64,000 bases of DNA, from positions 196,676,034 to 196,740,033 of the forward strand of contig NC_134456.1 in NCBI RefSeq assembly GCF_047948215.1, given 5' to 3'. The position numbers and the translations under genes are program-made. This document shows, piece after piece, positions 11,779 through 22,833 of the stretch. The stretch is from Lycorma delicatula (Eukaryota; Arthropoda; Insecta; Hemiptera; Fulgoridae). The notes under the pieces were generated by a model, which was not told where the DNA came from, did not search any database, and worked only from the letters and a program-made list of their open reading frames with translations. The number at the start of each line of letters is the position of its first letter. Positions within the stretch are counted from its first letter, which is position 1.

Positions 11779-13204
11779 GAAGTATTTTCTTGGAAAAAAC
11801 AACATTCATAATTTTCTTATTCTACTTTATTTATTTTTTATTACTACGTATATTTATTTTGAGTTGCAGGCAACAATATTGAAAAAATAAATTAAATAGA
11901 ATGAAAAATGTTAATTATTTTTTTTGCACGAAAATATGATTTCTGTGTTTTTATCTAATGACAGTTACATGAAAATATTTCAAACTTTTCTATTTTTTAA
12001 ACGGGTAACCAAACCAAATTAAACAGTGTTGAAAGTCTTATATCTCAAAACGTTTTCAGATCTTTTAACACTCATTTTCATGAAAATAAAAGAAAACTTA
12101 ACATTTTATTAATATATTTTTTAAAGTCCAAACTATTAACTTTTAACAGTATTGAAATGCAGCGCCTGTAAAGTTTTATTTCAAATTCTTTTAAATCAAT
12201 AAGAGAATAATAAAGATATACTCTTAAATTTCAGATATTACAAGAAATGAGTTGAATTAATTTTATGATGTTAAAATCAGCAATTGAAAATTATATTTGG
12301 TTGTGATGGGCTAAAAGGTTTTACCTTCATATTGGAGTCCAAATGTTATTGTGTTTTTCACTTCAACCAAACATGATTGTCAATCAAATATGACAGTTTA
12401 GGTTTGAATGATCATTCATCCTTTTTAAAACTTATTGATTTTTACCTGTTACATGAGTTTCTGATATGAATTTTAAAATAGAATTTGTTCTACAAAGATT
12501 ATTGCTTTCTTTTTCAATATTTAACATTAGTAACAATCAGTTACTACAAGAAAAAATCAGGGATAGTAACTGTAGAATCTGATGAAAATAGAGATTATGT
12601 GTAGTTAAAAAACCAAACGCCTCTCGATTACTGAAGAAATATTTTTATGTATAGATATTTACTGGAAATATAATCTTAAGAAAAATCCTTAAACCTGAAT
12701 AATCCTAATTTTACTACAAAAGTAAGAGAAGTTTTTTGCAGCGATCATATCATTGGTCTCAAGAGGATGTTTAATATAACAGGTAAGAAATTTTTGTTTG
12801 CAATACTTTTAACTTGGTCATTTTTGATAGTTAATTTGTATACTTACCAACCTTAATGAAGTAATATATCTTTAACTATAAGTTTGCGAAGAATGAAACT
12901 TAGTGAAAATAAAAATGTAATATCTTTATTTCATATTTGACTCGCAAATGTATTGATGGGTTATTACAATGACTTACTTTCAAGATGTATGTAATTAATA
13001 TTAATTAAGTTTTTTCTTAAATCTTGTTTTCAAATGCATCTTGAGCGATGAAAAGGTAAAAACTATTTGTTTATAGAGAGGGTTGAGTTCTGTAATATCA
13101 TTATCAAATATATGATAGGCTTCCTAAATAAACTAGAAAGAAAAGTGTAAAAGCTAGTATAATGTTTTAAAAATGTAATCAGAATAGAAATTAAAAAAAA
13201 TATA
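9601..13204. other. AT-rich intergenic DNA, no gene recognised
   Basis: About 3.6 kb without a supportable gene. A (TA)n microsatellite lies at 11744-11775. A less AT-rich patch at about 11390-11560 may be an old repeat but has no diagnostic feature. Open frames at 10159-10353 and 10955-11143 show no motif. Confidence 0.55.
11744..11775. repeat. (TA)n microsatellite
   Basis: An uninterrupted TA dinucleotide run of about 32 bp. Confidence 0.9.
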
Positions 13205-13514
13205 TTACAATAAAATTGTAAACCGTACGGTAAGAGGCTCGCAGATATCATTTTTTCCGCTAAAAAAAAACAAACAATTTCTGTAATATAAATAGATCTG
13301 TTTTTAACAAAACGATACTGATATCAAAAAAGATAAGGCAATACAATTATATTATCAAAATTTGTTCTTAATTTAGAATTTTCTTTAAAAAGTATTACAT
13401 GTTAAATATATGTAATAGACAACAGATATACAATAATAGATAATGTTTAAGCTTTCCATATAATAAGCAAAATATAGAAAAGTTTGCTACAATACTCTTA
13501 CCGGCCCGATTTCA
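13205..13514. repeat. Left arm of long inverted repeat, copy A
   Basis: Starts TTACAAT, contains ACCGTACGGT at 13222-13231 and ends CCGGCCCGATTTCA at 13501-13514. Its reverse complement matches 13584-13689 joined to 16665-16850 with only small differences. A 69-nt spacer separates the arms. Confidence 0.8.
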
Positions 13515-13681
13515 CTTATAACATTTAACATATAACATTTACAGAAGCTATACAATTCTTATGATTATTCGTTGTTTAATAAATGAAATCGGGCTGGAAG
13601 AATTTTGTAACATTTTCTTTTTTTTTGCTTATTATATGGAACGCTTAAACATTGTTTATTATCTATTATTGTATATCTATT

Positions 13682-13689
13682 GTCTATTA
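13682..13689 (+). repeat. hAT target-site duplication, left copy
   Basis: GTCTATTA, repeated exactly at 16657-16664 on the other side of the element. Eight bp is the diagnostic TSD length for hAT transposons. Confidence 0.93.
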
Positions 13690-14397
13690 CAGGGCTTCTT
13701 AAACTGTGGGTCGCGACCCCCAGGGGGGTCGCAAAGATCTGATACTTTTCAATCATTATAAATAAAATTTTAAAATTAGTATACACACTACGTACAAATA
13801 TAAATACAAATAAAAATCATACAAAATACTATTGTAGTTTTATTATAACTATTTTTTGAAAAAAGTGGCAATGCAAAACTGTTATGTAGGGCCTATAAAT
13901 GAAAATATGGAAGTAGCATTTAAAATAATAAATACAACGCGCTCCTCGATTTTCAACTGAACGTTCGACATTGATGTCTGGCCGCCGGCGTCAGTGTTTG
14001 CAAGATAACTTAGTGATTATAAGTACCCAGACGCCGCGTCGCCTTACAGCTTACACATACAATACGGAAGCATAATCAAGCTAGGCTAGGCGAATCGGCA
14101 TATTATTTTTATAAAAGAATAATAAAAAAATTAAATGAAAGCTTCTTTTTCGGCGTCTTTGTGCGCTGCACACTTTGAACACGCCATGCGTCGGGGTTGA
14201 TCTGATCGTAATTTGTTGTCATTGCACTGGTAAAGATTCGAGTGTAGTTATTTTTCTGTTTGTACTTCAGTTTGGACTCAGCTTTGTCTTCGTAGTGACA
14301 TGTGTGTATTTACTGTGTAATTTTCAGTTGGTGTTTTTAATTATTACGTTAAAGTTCAACTACATTTTGTTTAATTATTTATTATTATTTAACCATC

Positions 14398-16263
14398 ATG
14401 GATAAATGGCTAATTAAAATTCCAACTAATAAGTCTGCCACGCCGTCACAACCAAGTTGCAGTGCTTCAAATCCGACTTCTAGCAAAACAAAAAAAAGAA
14501 AATATGACGAATCATATTTGCAGTACGGCTTCACATGCTCTTCTCACAACAATGAAGAACAACCAGTGTGCTTAATTTGCAAAGAAGTTTTGGCTGCAGA
14601 AAGCATGAAACCGTCAAAACTGCAACGACATTTGAATACTAAACATGCAACGTTATCAAAAAAGCCAATAGAATATTTTGAGCGTCTTTTGCAAACATCA
14701 AATAAAGAAAAGAACACTTTGGAGAAGTATGTTACTTTGAATGATAAATATCTATTGGCATCGTATGAAGTTTCGTATTTGATAGCAAAAACGAAAAAGC
14801 CTTTTACTATTGGAGAGCAACTTTTACTACCTGCAGCTATAAGAATGTCTGAAATTGTTCATGGAAAACAGTATGCTGCTGAAATTAGTAAAATTCCATT
14901 ATCAAATGACACTGTGTCCAAAAGAATTTCAGACATTAGCAATGATCAATTTCAACAGCTTCTTATGAGGCTTAAAGACAGCTCAAAGTTTGCAATACAA
15001 CTGGACGAGTCGACAGACATTTCAAAAATGGCACAGTTGTTACTTTTTGTAAGATATATTTATGAGGGAAGCATTCATGAAGATATACTGTTTTGTCGTC
15101 CTCTGGAAGGTCATACTCGTGGAAAAGATATATATAAAAAAGTAAATGAGTTTTTTGAAAAAAGAAGGATTAAATTGGAAAAATTGTGTTGGTGTGTGCA
15201 CGGGCGGTGCTGCAGCAATGACCGGACAAGATCTTGGTTTTACAGCATTTGTTAAAGCTGGAAATGATCATATTACATTTACACATTGTATGATTCACCG
15301 AGAGGCACTTGTTGTTAAAAAAATTGCACCAGAATTAAACACTGTGTTTTTTGATGCAGTCAAAATCATTAACTTTATTAAAAGTCGAGCACTTAATAGT
15401 CGATTGTTTAAAAATTTGTGCATTGATATGGATTCGGATTATACAAGTTTATTGTTACATGCTGAAGTTAGGTGGCTATCAAAAGGTCGAAGTTTGAAAC
15501 GATTATTAACTTTAAAAGATGAAGTTCTTATATTTCTAACAGAGCAAAATTCTAATTTGGCCGATTATTTTCAAGATAATTTATGGCTTCTCAAGCTATG
15601 CTATTTGGCAGATATTTTTGATAAAATCAATGATATGAATTTATCAATGCAGGGAGTCTGCGTTAATATGTTTATGTTAAAAAATAAACTTGAGGCCTTT
15701 GTTAAAAAAATTCTTATATGAAAGAACAGAGTGGAAAGTGGATCGCTCGAAATGTTTCCATTTACTGACGAGTATATAATTAGTAACAATATTTCAAAAA
15801 AAGATACTCCTATAACAAAAATTATAGTTAATCATTTGAAGGATATGGAAGTTTACATGCATAGGTATTTTCCCAATGATATCGATACACAACAATGGAT
15901 TTGCAATCCATTTTCAATTGAAATGGAAGAAATTAATTTTTAAACTTAAAAGCACAAGAAGAATTTGCCGAATTAACAAGTGATACTACCTTGCGACTTA
16001 GATTTTCTCAAGTGCCTGTGCATGAATTTTGGATAGAAATCAAATCAGAATATCCCCTACTATCGGAAATGGCAATGAACAAATTACTGCCATTTTGTAC
16101 AACATATTTATGTGAATCAGCCTTTTCCACATTAACTTACATAAAATCAAAATACCGTTCAACTTTAATAAACGTTGAAAATTTATTACGATCTGCACTA
16201 ACTCAAATTGAGCCTAGATTTAATTATTTGTGTAAAAATAAACAATCACATCCGTCACATTAA
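14398..16263 (+). pseudogene. hAT transposase with BED zinc finger (ZBED5/SCAND3-like), three lesions
   Basis: This would encode a DDE transposase of about 620 residues that excises and inserts the element. Start ATG at 14398, following an AT-rich leader. A BED-type zinc finger has C58, C61, H78 and H83. The RNase H-like catalytic core has QLDESTD with the first catalytic Asp at residue 203. Further on come CVGVCTGGAAAM, MIHREAL and EVRWLSKGR, all characteristic of this hAT subgroup. The C-terminal hAT dimerisation region contains TTYLCESAFSTLTYIKSKYR. Lesions: a frameshift in an A-run at 15179-15183, an in-frame TGA at 15719-15721, and a second frameshift near 15937-15943. Few lesions over a long frame suggest a moderately young copy. 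Confidence 0.9.
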
Positions 16264-16294
16264 TATTGTTTGATGTTAATAATATGTTTTTATT

Positions 16295-16421
16295 AAAAAA
16301 ATTGTTACAAAAGTTTATTTTTTCTATTGAATATATAGATATAGTTTTATGTTTTCTTATAAAAAAATTGTTACAAAAGTTTATTTTTTCTATTGAATAA
16401 ATATATATATATAGTTTTACG
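16295..16421. repeat. 66-bp tandem duplication in hAT 3' region
   Basis: The unit beginning AAAAAAATTGTTACAAAAG at 16295 recurs at 16361 with an exact 66-bp period. The copies differ mainly in their AT-rich tails. The second copy contains AATAAA, which may serve as the polyadenylation signal of the transposase gene. Confidence 0.8.
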
Positions 16422-17046
16422 TCATTCTATTTATTGTGTTTTATTACGACCGATATCCCGTCAACGTTTCCAATTATATATATGTGAAATGAATGGGTAC
16501 GTATTCTTTAATCCTTATTTTATTTACATTGTAAAATAGTGCGATATTACATCTACATCTACGGTTAATATATATTTCATTATATGGAGGAGGGGGTCGT
16601 TTAAAATTTCCTAAGCTTGAAGGGGGTCGCTATATAAAAAAGTTTAAGAAGCCCTGGTCTATTACATATATTTAACATGCAATTTTTTTTGAAGAAAATT
16701 CTAAATTAATAGATTTTAATAATAGAAATGTAGTCTTATCTTTTTTGATGTCAGTATCGTTTTGTTAAAAATAGTTTTATTTATATTACAGACATTTTTG
16801 TTTCCTGAGCGGAATGATATCTTACCGTACGGTTTACAATTTCATTGTAATTTTTTTGATATCACTGCCTTTTGTTAGATTATTATTTTTTTTTAATGAA
16901 TTAATGATTGTTATCTTACAGATTTATTATTAAAATTTATTGCCTTAGAACAAACAAATAGAATTTCACAGCCAATTTTTTTTTGTTGGTAGTCATATCA
17001 ATCACTTTATACCGTATTTTTGCTTTTTAATAAAACTAGTGTAATG

Positions 17047-17407
17047 ACCTTTACGAATCGAAAATCCGTGATGTAATTTTACACTTATTACTTTATAAGT
17101 GTAACCCTCGATTTGTATCCTTAAATTCGATTTTACCAATCGAATACATTTCTGTTTTATTTATTCCTTTTTTAATAAAACTAATATAATCTCTTGTAAA
17201 CTAATACTTTTATTTTTTTTTAAAGAAGTGGTGGGAATTAAAAAAATTGTTTCAGCTTCGTACTTTAATTTACATAAGAATATATCCTATTAAAACAAGC
17301 TGTAGTATATTTTCATTTAAATTTAATTATTTCAAGTACATTATCAAGTTTTTATACGCTATCTAGTACAACAAGTACTGCTATCTAGAGGCGCGATTCG
17401 TAAAGGT
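17047..17407. repeat. 14-bp inverted repeat with internal hairpin in copy A flank
   Basis: ACCTTTACGAATCG at 17047-17060 is the exact reverse complement of CGATTCGTAAAGGT at 17394-17407. Inside, TTACACTTAT and ATAAGTGTAA (17079-17104) form a perfect 10-bp stem with a 6-nt loop. The hairpin is nearly conserved in copy B near 63340-63365. The 14-bp ends could be TIRs of a small nested MITE; copy B keeps only a degenerate version. Confidence 0.6.
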
Positions 17408-17660
17408 ACATTAAAAGAATGAATACAATGACATATTCAAGTCCCGCGGTTCATCAAATGGGAAAAAAAACGTTGTCTAACAAAATTCGAGGTATTTTTC
17501 GGAAGTATTCTTTATTACTAATCTAACTGAACTGAAGTATAATATTTCACGCTTATTTTCCCACATTTTCATTTCACTGATTAGATCATGTTTAGAAATG
17601 TAAACGTAGTTCGTTTACTTTGTCAACTCTTTGTCTTACCGACGAAGTTCTAACGAACTC

Positions 17661-19851
17661 TGTGATAAACGATTTTTAATAAAGGCTTGAATTTAATTGC
17701 TATGATATAATTACCAGCACTTAATTCATGTTGATGAAGATTATTAAAAAGAGTGAAATCTTCTTTTACTTTTTGTGTTTTTAATATTAAAAGTATCCCC
17801 ATCAATCTACAACTCAAGGGAGTTTATCAGCAAGGCAGGTTTCCTATTATTGTAATGATGGTAAACTAATGGAATGTAGTTAGCACCACGCCCGACAGCA
17901 AGTAACTTCCCTATCAATATAAAATGAATACCATTAGTGTTGTGAAAGCTGAAAAGTCATTTCTTACGTTAACAATATTAACCAGTCTGTCAGATTCGAG
18001 CCTGCATAATCTGTCTTTGAGTCTAGGTTTTTATAGCTACTTTGTTCTAACACCCCTATGATAAAATTGTAGATCGATTTAAAAGTCTTAATAAAAAATA
18101 ATTTTATAATTATATCTAAATATTCTTCACCTGTTACAATATTTTTAGTTATCTATTTTTTATGTTCAAGCAAGAACTACGTGTCTACCGCAGATGAATT
18201 AGACTGTATAAATATATAATAATTTTAAGTTAAGATAAAAGAAAATAAAAAGTCTTTGAATGAATAATATTTTTTCAGGTTATACAAGGTCAATAAAGGA
18301 TAAGTTAGTATTAAATCATGAATAATGACAAATTACGATAGTAGAGTTGACAGATGAATGTAGAAACTATAAAGAGATAATAAAAAGTAAAGGAAGTGGT
18401 ATTAAAAAAGGATTTAAAAGAAATACGATTAAATTAAAGAATTAATTAGTAAAATTAGATTGACTGAAAAATAAAGTATGTGAAGTTAAAAGAAAATAAA
18501 ACAGAAAAACTATATAAGAAAATAATGTAAATTTTTTAATATTAAGTAAAAATATCATAAGTATCACTGATTTAGATCTGCTGATAATTTGAGAAAAAAC
18601 TAATAAGAAATAAAAATACACCATCCAGTCCCAAATACTTCTGTTTTATTTACAGAATCCTGAACACTGATACGATATAAAGTTCTATGAATGAAATGTA
18701 ACAGATGAGATGTTTGGGGCTAAAGTTTAAAGGGAACTCCAAACTAGGTTGTAATCTTTTGCACAAAAAAATTTACACGAAAATAATAGATTTTATAGCA
18801 TCATAATTACAGTACTGTTCGGATAAAGTAGGATTAAGTTAGTTACACATCATGAGAGTGCCCTAAAAATGCAATAAGAATTACATATAACATAGAAAAT
18901 ACTAGAAAACTAAGTCAATAACTATGACAACTATCAGACATTATACTTCTCCCAAATTTTTAAAAGGAATTAATCGTTGAGAAAGTGAAAAGACTTCCAT
19001 GTATAGATAAATTCTGTTACACAACATGACCGTGGATACATAACAAGAAATTGATTTTAATTAATAAATTATTTCTATAAGTAAGCTGAAATTAAAACAA
19101 AAACTGTTTTCGTCGAATTTAAAAACAATAATTTTATTAAAAATAATAGAATAGAAGGTAAAAGGAACAAAAGAAAAAATAAGCTGTTGGCAAGAGCAAC
19201 ATATAAAAAAACAGTGCTAAAATATTGAAAAAGAAAAATTATTTATAATTAAAGTCAGGTAACTGTAATAAATATTAAAATAAAATTAAGATTTGCGTGT
19301 AACATATTTTCAGTATTTTTTTTTAAATATGCAGAAGAACCATTAATTTAATTATCAGCAATTCATACTTCACTTAGTTCATCTATTTCAAAATTAGTTA
19401 TAAGGAAAATTCATGTATCCTAAAATAAGGTATCTATGCTAAGCATAGACGATATGGAAATGGAAATAAACATATGATTCACTTGAAATAAAGGAGAATT
19501 TTGAGAAAATAAATATCGTTTTGGCCGAAGCTAAGAATAAGGAAACTAAAGGAATGATGTAGAATCATAAAAGATTAAAGACTGCAAAATATATATATAC
19601 AAATAACTGAGGATGTCAATGTTCAAGCTGTGATGTGCAAACTGCGGTATTACTACTTGACCTGAAAAAATCAACTCCGCGTATCGAATCGAAGTATTAC
19701 TTATTATCATCATATTGTACGCGGTAACAACTATCATATTTACATTTAATAATTATAAATAATACGTAATTAATTCTTTTATAACCTTTATTTGTACTAA
19801 ATTATTAATTTTTAATAATAAACAAAAGCTTACTTGAATTTTCTTCATGCA
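17661..19851. other. AT-rich intergenic DNA, no gene seen
   Basis: No coding sequence, RNA gene or repeat is recognised in about 2.2 kb. Composition is strongly A-rich on the plus strand around 18200-18600 and 19000-19600. Confidence 0.55.
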
Positions 19852-21267
19852 TCAATTCAAACTACTGGCAAGTTCACCATCCTCGCTAAACGAATCACTA
19901 TTACTGTCACTTTCGTTTTCACTTTCACTATCATGGTTTACAAGTATAATATAACGTTCTGTCATTTCATCTACCAGTGGTTCCAGTTTTTCATACTCTT
20001 TTTTAATATTTTTTTACTTTTCACAATAGGGTTTCCAGTCATCTTCATTCATGGAATTAATTTTCTCCGTTGGTAATTTTTTCAACATTTGTGAAAGAAA
20101 ATGTTATTTTATCTCTCGCCACGTGTCTTTTTACGGTTGACCATACCAATTCGATCGGATTCAAATCAGGATGGTACAGTAGGAGTCTAAGAACACGATG
20201 CCTATGTTTTTTTCAAAAATTCATCCAAGTGTTTTTTGTACTTTAGTTTTATGTAACTTTACTAATTCATATAACTGTGGTTTCAGTATTTTTGAACTCT
20301 ACGAAATATGGGTTTCTCCAGCCAACCGGTGATATCTTCCCTTCTGGAGTTAGATTTTGGCGCTTTATCAATACCTGTATTGTTATAAGGGGCGTTATCA
20401 ACAACTACTACTACTGATACTGGTGGAAGATTTGGAATAAATTTTTCAAGCGCCCATTCCATGAAATTGTCTGTATTCATGCTGTCATGGTAGTCGTCAC
20501 TTATCGAACTGGCTTTCCAAGTTAGTAATGCGTTCGGAAAAGAATGGATTAATTAAATCCGAAATACAACCGATTAAATTGAACTTTTATTAATTGGCAC
20601 ATGAAGCCCCCTCAACAATACCATTAGACCACGACTTTGTCGAACAATGCGAAATTAAAACGTACGTTTCTTCCAAATAAACAATTGTAGCATTGCTTTG
20701 TCTGCACTTAGCCACTGCCAGAAAATATTTAATTCTTTTCCACCTGATAACGGATTTCTCAATTAAAAATTTTCTCTTATTTTCAGTTTTACACCATTTG
20801 AAACCTAAGTCTTTCAAAATAACAGCTAAAGTTGATTCACTGCCTTTAAAATCAATAAATGACTGAAGTTCTTACCTTATATTTTTTAAAGTAGGTAATT
20901 CATTCTCCTTTGAATTCAATTTATTAATTGTTCTTTTAACTAGACCTAAATCAAAATTGTTCAGTCCACTGACAGGTTTCGAACGTTGTATATATTTTTC
21001 GACGTGCTGAAAGAACACGATTGGGATATTGATTGAAGAATCATGTCTTTTTTTCACTTTTGAGTTTTTGAATCTGTGTTCTTGATATCCCGCAAGCAGC
21101 AGCAGTTCTTTCTTCGCATTTTTTAATGTCAGTTATATGTTTGTCGTTAGCTAATTTACTTACTTTTAGAACTTCTTTTTCCATAAAATCATAAACATTA
21201 TTGATAATTTCACGTGCTTAACTCCTAAGTATTTTTTTTTCTTAACTTCGGATTTTAATTCTGTCAT
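19852..21267 (-). pseudogene. Tc1/mariner-superfamily transposase (DDE_3 type), degraded
   Basis: Read on the minus strand, this is almost a whole transposase of about 450 codons with several frameshifts and stops. It begins at an ATG (complement of 21265-21267). The order is an N-terminal helix-turn-helix (ERTAAACGISRTQIQKLK), a linker (FDLGLVKRTIN, then ELPTLKNI), and a KDLGFKWCKT motif preceding the first catalytic position. Next come VVVVVDNAPYNN (second Asp), YHPDLNPIELVWSTVKRHV (third acidic residue), and an acidic Ser/Asp/Glu-rich tail ending at a stop at 19852-19854. At the first catalytic site the sequence reads YLEETYV where the family usually has Asp, so this copy was probably inactive even apart from its frame breaks. 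No TIRs were identified with confidence. Confidence 0.8.
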
Positions 21268-22833
21268 AACAAACCACACTGATAACAAACGAAAAAAAAT
21301 AAAACAAATACGGAATTTCAAAAAATTTGCGAAAAACAATGAGTAACTATAAAATAATATGACTGCACAAAAACGCTATTCGAATACCTTCACTGAATAC
21401 GACATAAACTGGACTAAAGTTTATTTCTTTATACACACATTGTGTACTACGAATTACGGATCTAAATATTGTATAACCGTGACGAAATGCATAATTTCTA
21501 ACTGCATGTATAAATTTTTATAGGCCTGTACGTAATACCAATCAGAGCAATAGACACTGGTTAAGAATTGTTATTGTTTACAAGTTTGAATTATTAAGCA
21601 ACTTTATACGTGTAATCAACTCAAGGGGAAAGAATTGAATAAACAACATAAATGTATTGTTTGGGCGTCCGTATTGTTTGTACGTCGAAAAGCGAAATAA
21701 AAATAATAATTACGAGCAAACATAATGTTCTGGAAAACAATAATGTAATGAGAAGTCAGCACGTAACGTCACAAGTTCTTACATTCTCTGGGGCAACTAT
21801 AATTATATTAAACGTAACAGGATAGCATAATGAACTGAATAGAAAAGAATGAACTGAATAGAAAATTGCATGCAAACACATCGATTCAATTAAATGGTTT
21901 CTAAAAAAATGGTTAAAATCATAAAAATAAAAGTATTTTTGGTAGAAACTCTTTAGTTTTATATTTTTTTAGGAAAAACATTTAAATTTACATTAATTCA
22001 ACGAAAAGTAGAAAATCAACACGTTAATTTTTCTTAATAATTAGGTAATAGAAAAGAGAGACATAATTTTCATGATGTCTTCAATAAATCATAAATTCTG
22101 GAATAAGAGTAAAAAAATAATACTGGTGAACATAAAATTTAAACATAAAACTGAAAAGGGAGTAGATATTCTATATATAGTATACTTAAATGCTGAATCT
22201 AAATATGTATTCCGATACAATCCATCACGTAACGTTCTTGTTACAACTTCTTAAAACTATTTGTTCCATCATTCGTGGAAAAAACAATACAAATAAGTTA
22301 GTACGTCTGTATGTTTGCTTATTTGCATCTGATTTATATTGTCATACATGTGACAGAGTTTCATTTGATACATAACAGTTGATTTCATGTCAAGCCAGAC
22401 ATGTATAGACATGTCAGTGAGTGATATAATGAGTAACTCAACGTGATGAAATTTTCTTTAGTATGAGTTCAGCTCTTGGTATGACTTGCTGTGTTCTTTG
22501 GTTGTTGTAGAGGTCTTATCATACACATATTATAAAGATGTTTCATAAGTGATGCCATAAATTTAGTGAAAGAGTTTTATAACAGAGCAACTTTTGGTAT
22601 TATTTTATTGAACATCATGATTTTTTAAGTTGTGTGTGTGTGTGTGTGTTTCACGCTGTGTTTTATTGCACTCCATGATGAAACAATTTCATAAAATATT
22701 TTAAGTAATTAAGTATCTATAAATTAAAACTTAATTATTTTTATAATTAACTGAGTATTTCTGTAATATTTCAGTTTACTTCTATTCATTAAAAGATTTA
22801 AAATTTTACAATAAATAAAATTATCCAAATATT
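21268..22833. other. AT-rich intergenic DNA with a (TG)n tract
   Basis: No gene is recognised. The part nearest 21268 may be the 5' end of the adjacent transposon. A (TG)n microsatellite of about 19 bp lies at 22631-22649. Short open frames at 22072-22375 carry no motif. Confidence 0.55.
22631..22649. repeat. (TG)n microsatellite
   Basis: An uninterrupted TG dinucleotide run of about 19 bp. Confidence 0.9.

Larger units (their letters stand above)
13690..16656 (+). mobile_element. hAT DNA transposon with TIRs and 8-bp TSD
   Basis: A 2,967-bp element that starts CAGGGCTTCTTAAACT and ends with its inverted complement AGTTTAAGAAGCCCTG, giving 16-bp exact TIRs. The subterminal GGGTCGCGACCC palindrome (13708-13719) and GGGGTCGC repeats near both ends are typical of Charlie-like hAT elements. 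It is flanked by an exact 8-bp TSD and carries a BED-finger transposase gene, now broken in three places. Both ends are intact, so transposase supplied in trans could in principle recognise it (inference). It sits inside one arm of the unclassified inverted-repeat family. Confidence 0.93.
13584..16850. repeat. Right arm of long inverted repeat, copy A (interrupted)
   Basis: The arm starts TGAAATCGGGCTGG at 13584-13597, is interrupted by the hAT at 13690, resumes at 16665 and ends ATTGTAA at 16850. It contains ACCGTACGGT at 16824-16833. Net length is about 292 bp, against 310 for the left arm. Confidence 0.78.
13205..17660 (-). mobile_element. Unclassified long-inverted-repeat family, copy A (split by a hAT element)
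   Basis: Without the 2,975-bp hAT insertion (element plus one TSD copy), this is a repeat of about 1.48 kb. Its reverse complement matches 61608-64000 (copy B) along its length. Shared landmarks are GAAGTTC..GAACTT at the outer end, CCATTTGATGAACCGCG, TTACTACAG-like blocks, the ACCGTACGGT palindrome and TGAAATCGGGC at the centre. About 300 bp on each side of the centre form an inverted repeat. The other outer flank (16851-17660) is present on one side only, so the element is asymmetric as seen here. No coding sequence is recognised. It could be a foldback or MITE-like DNA element, or part of a larger one. Confidence 0.7.

Noticed and set aside
12560..12790. Short reading VREVFCSDH followed by a GT-AAG-like donor, suggestive of a THAP domain exon
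   Set aside because: Only one short motif matches, upstream stops are frequent, and the zinc-binding spacing cannot be completed.
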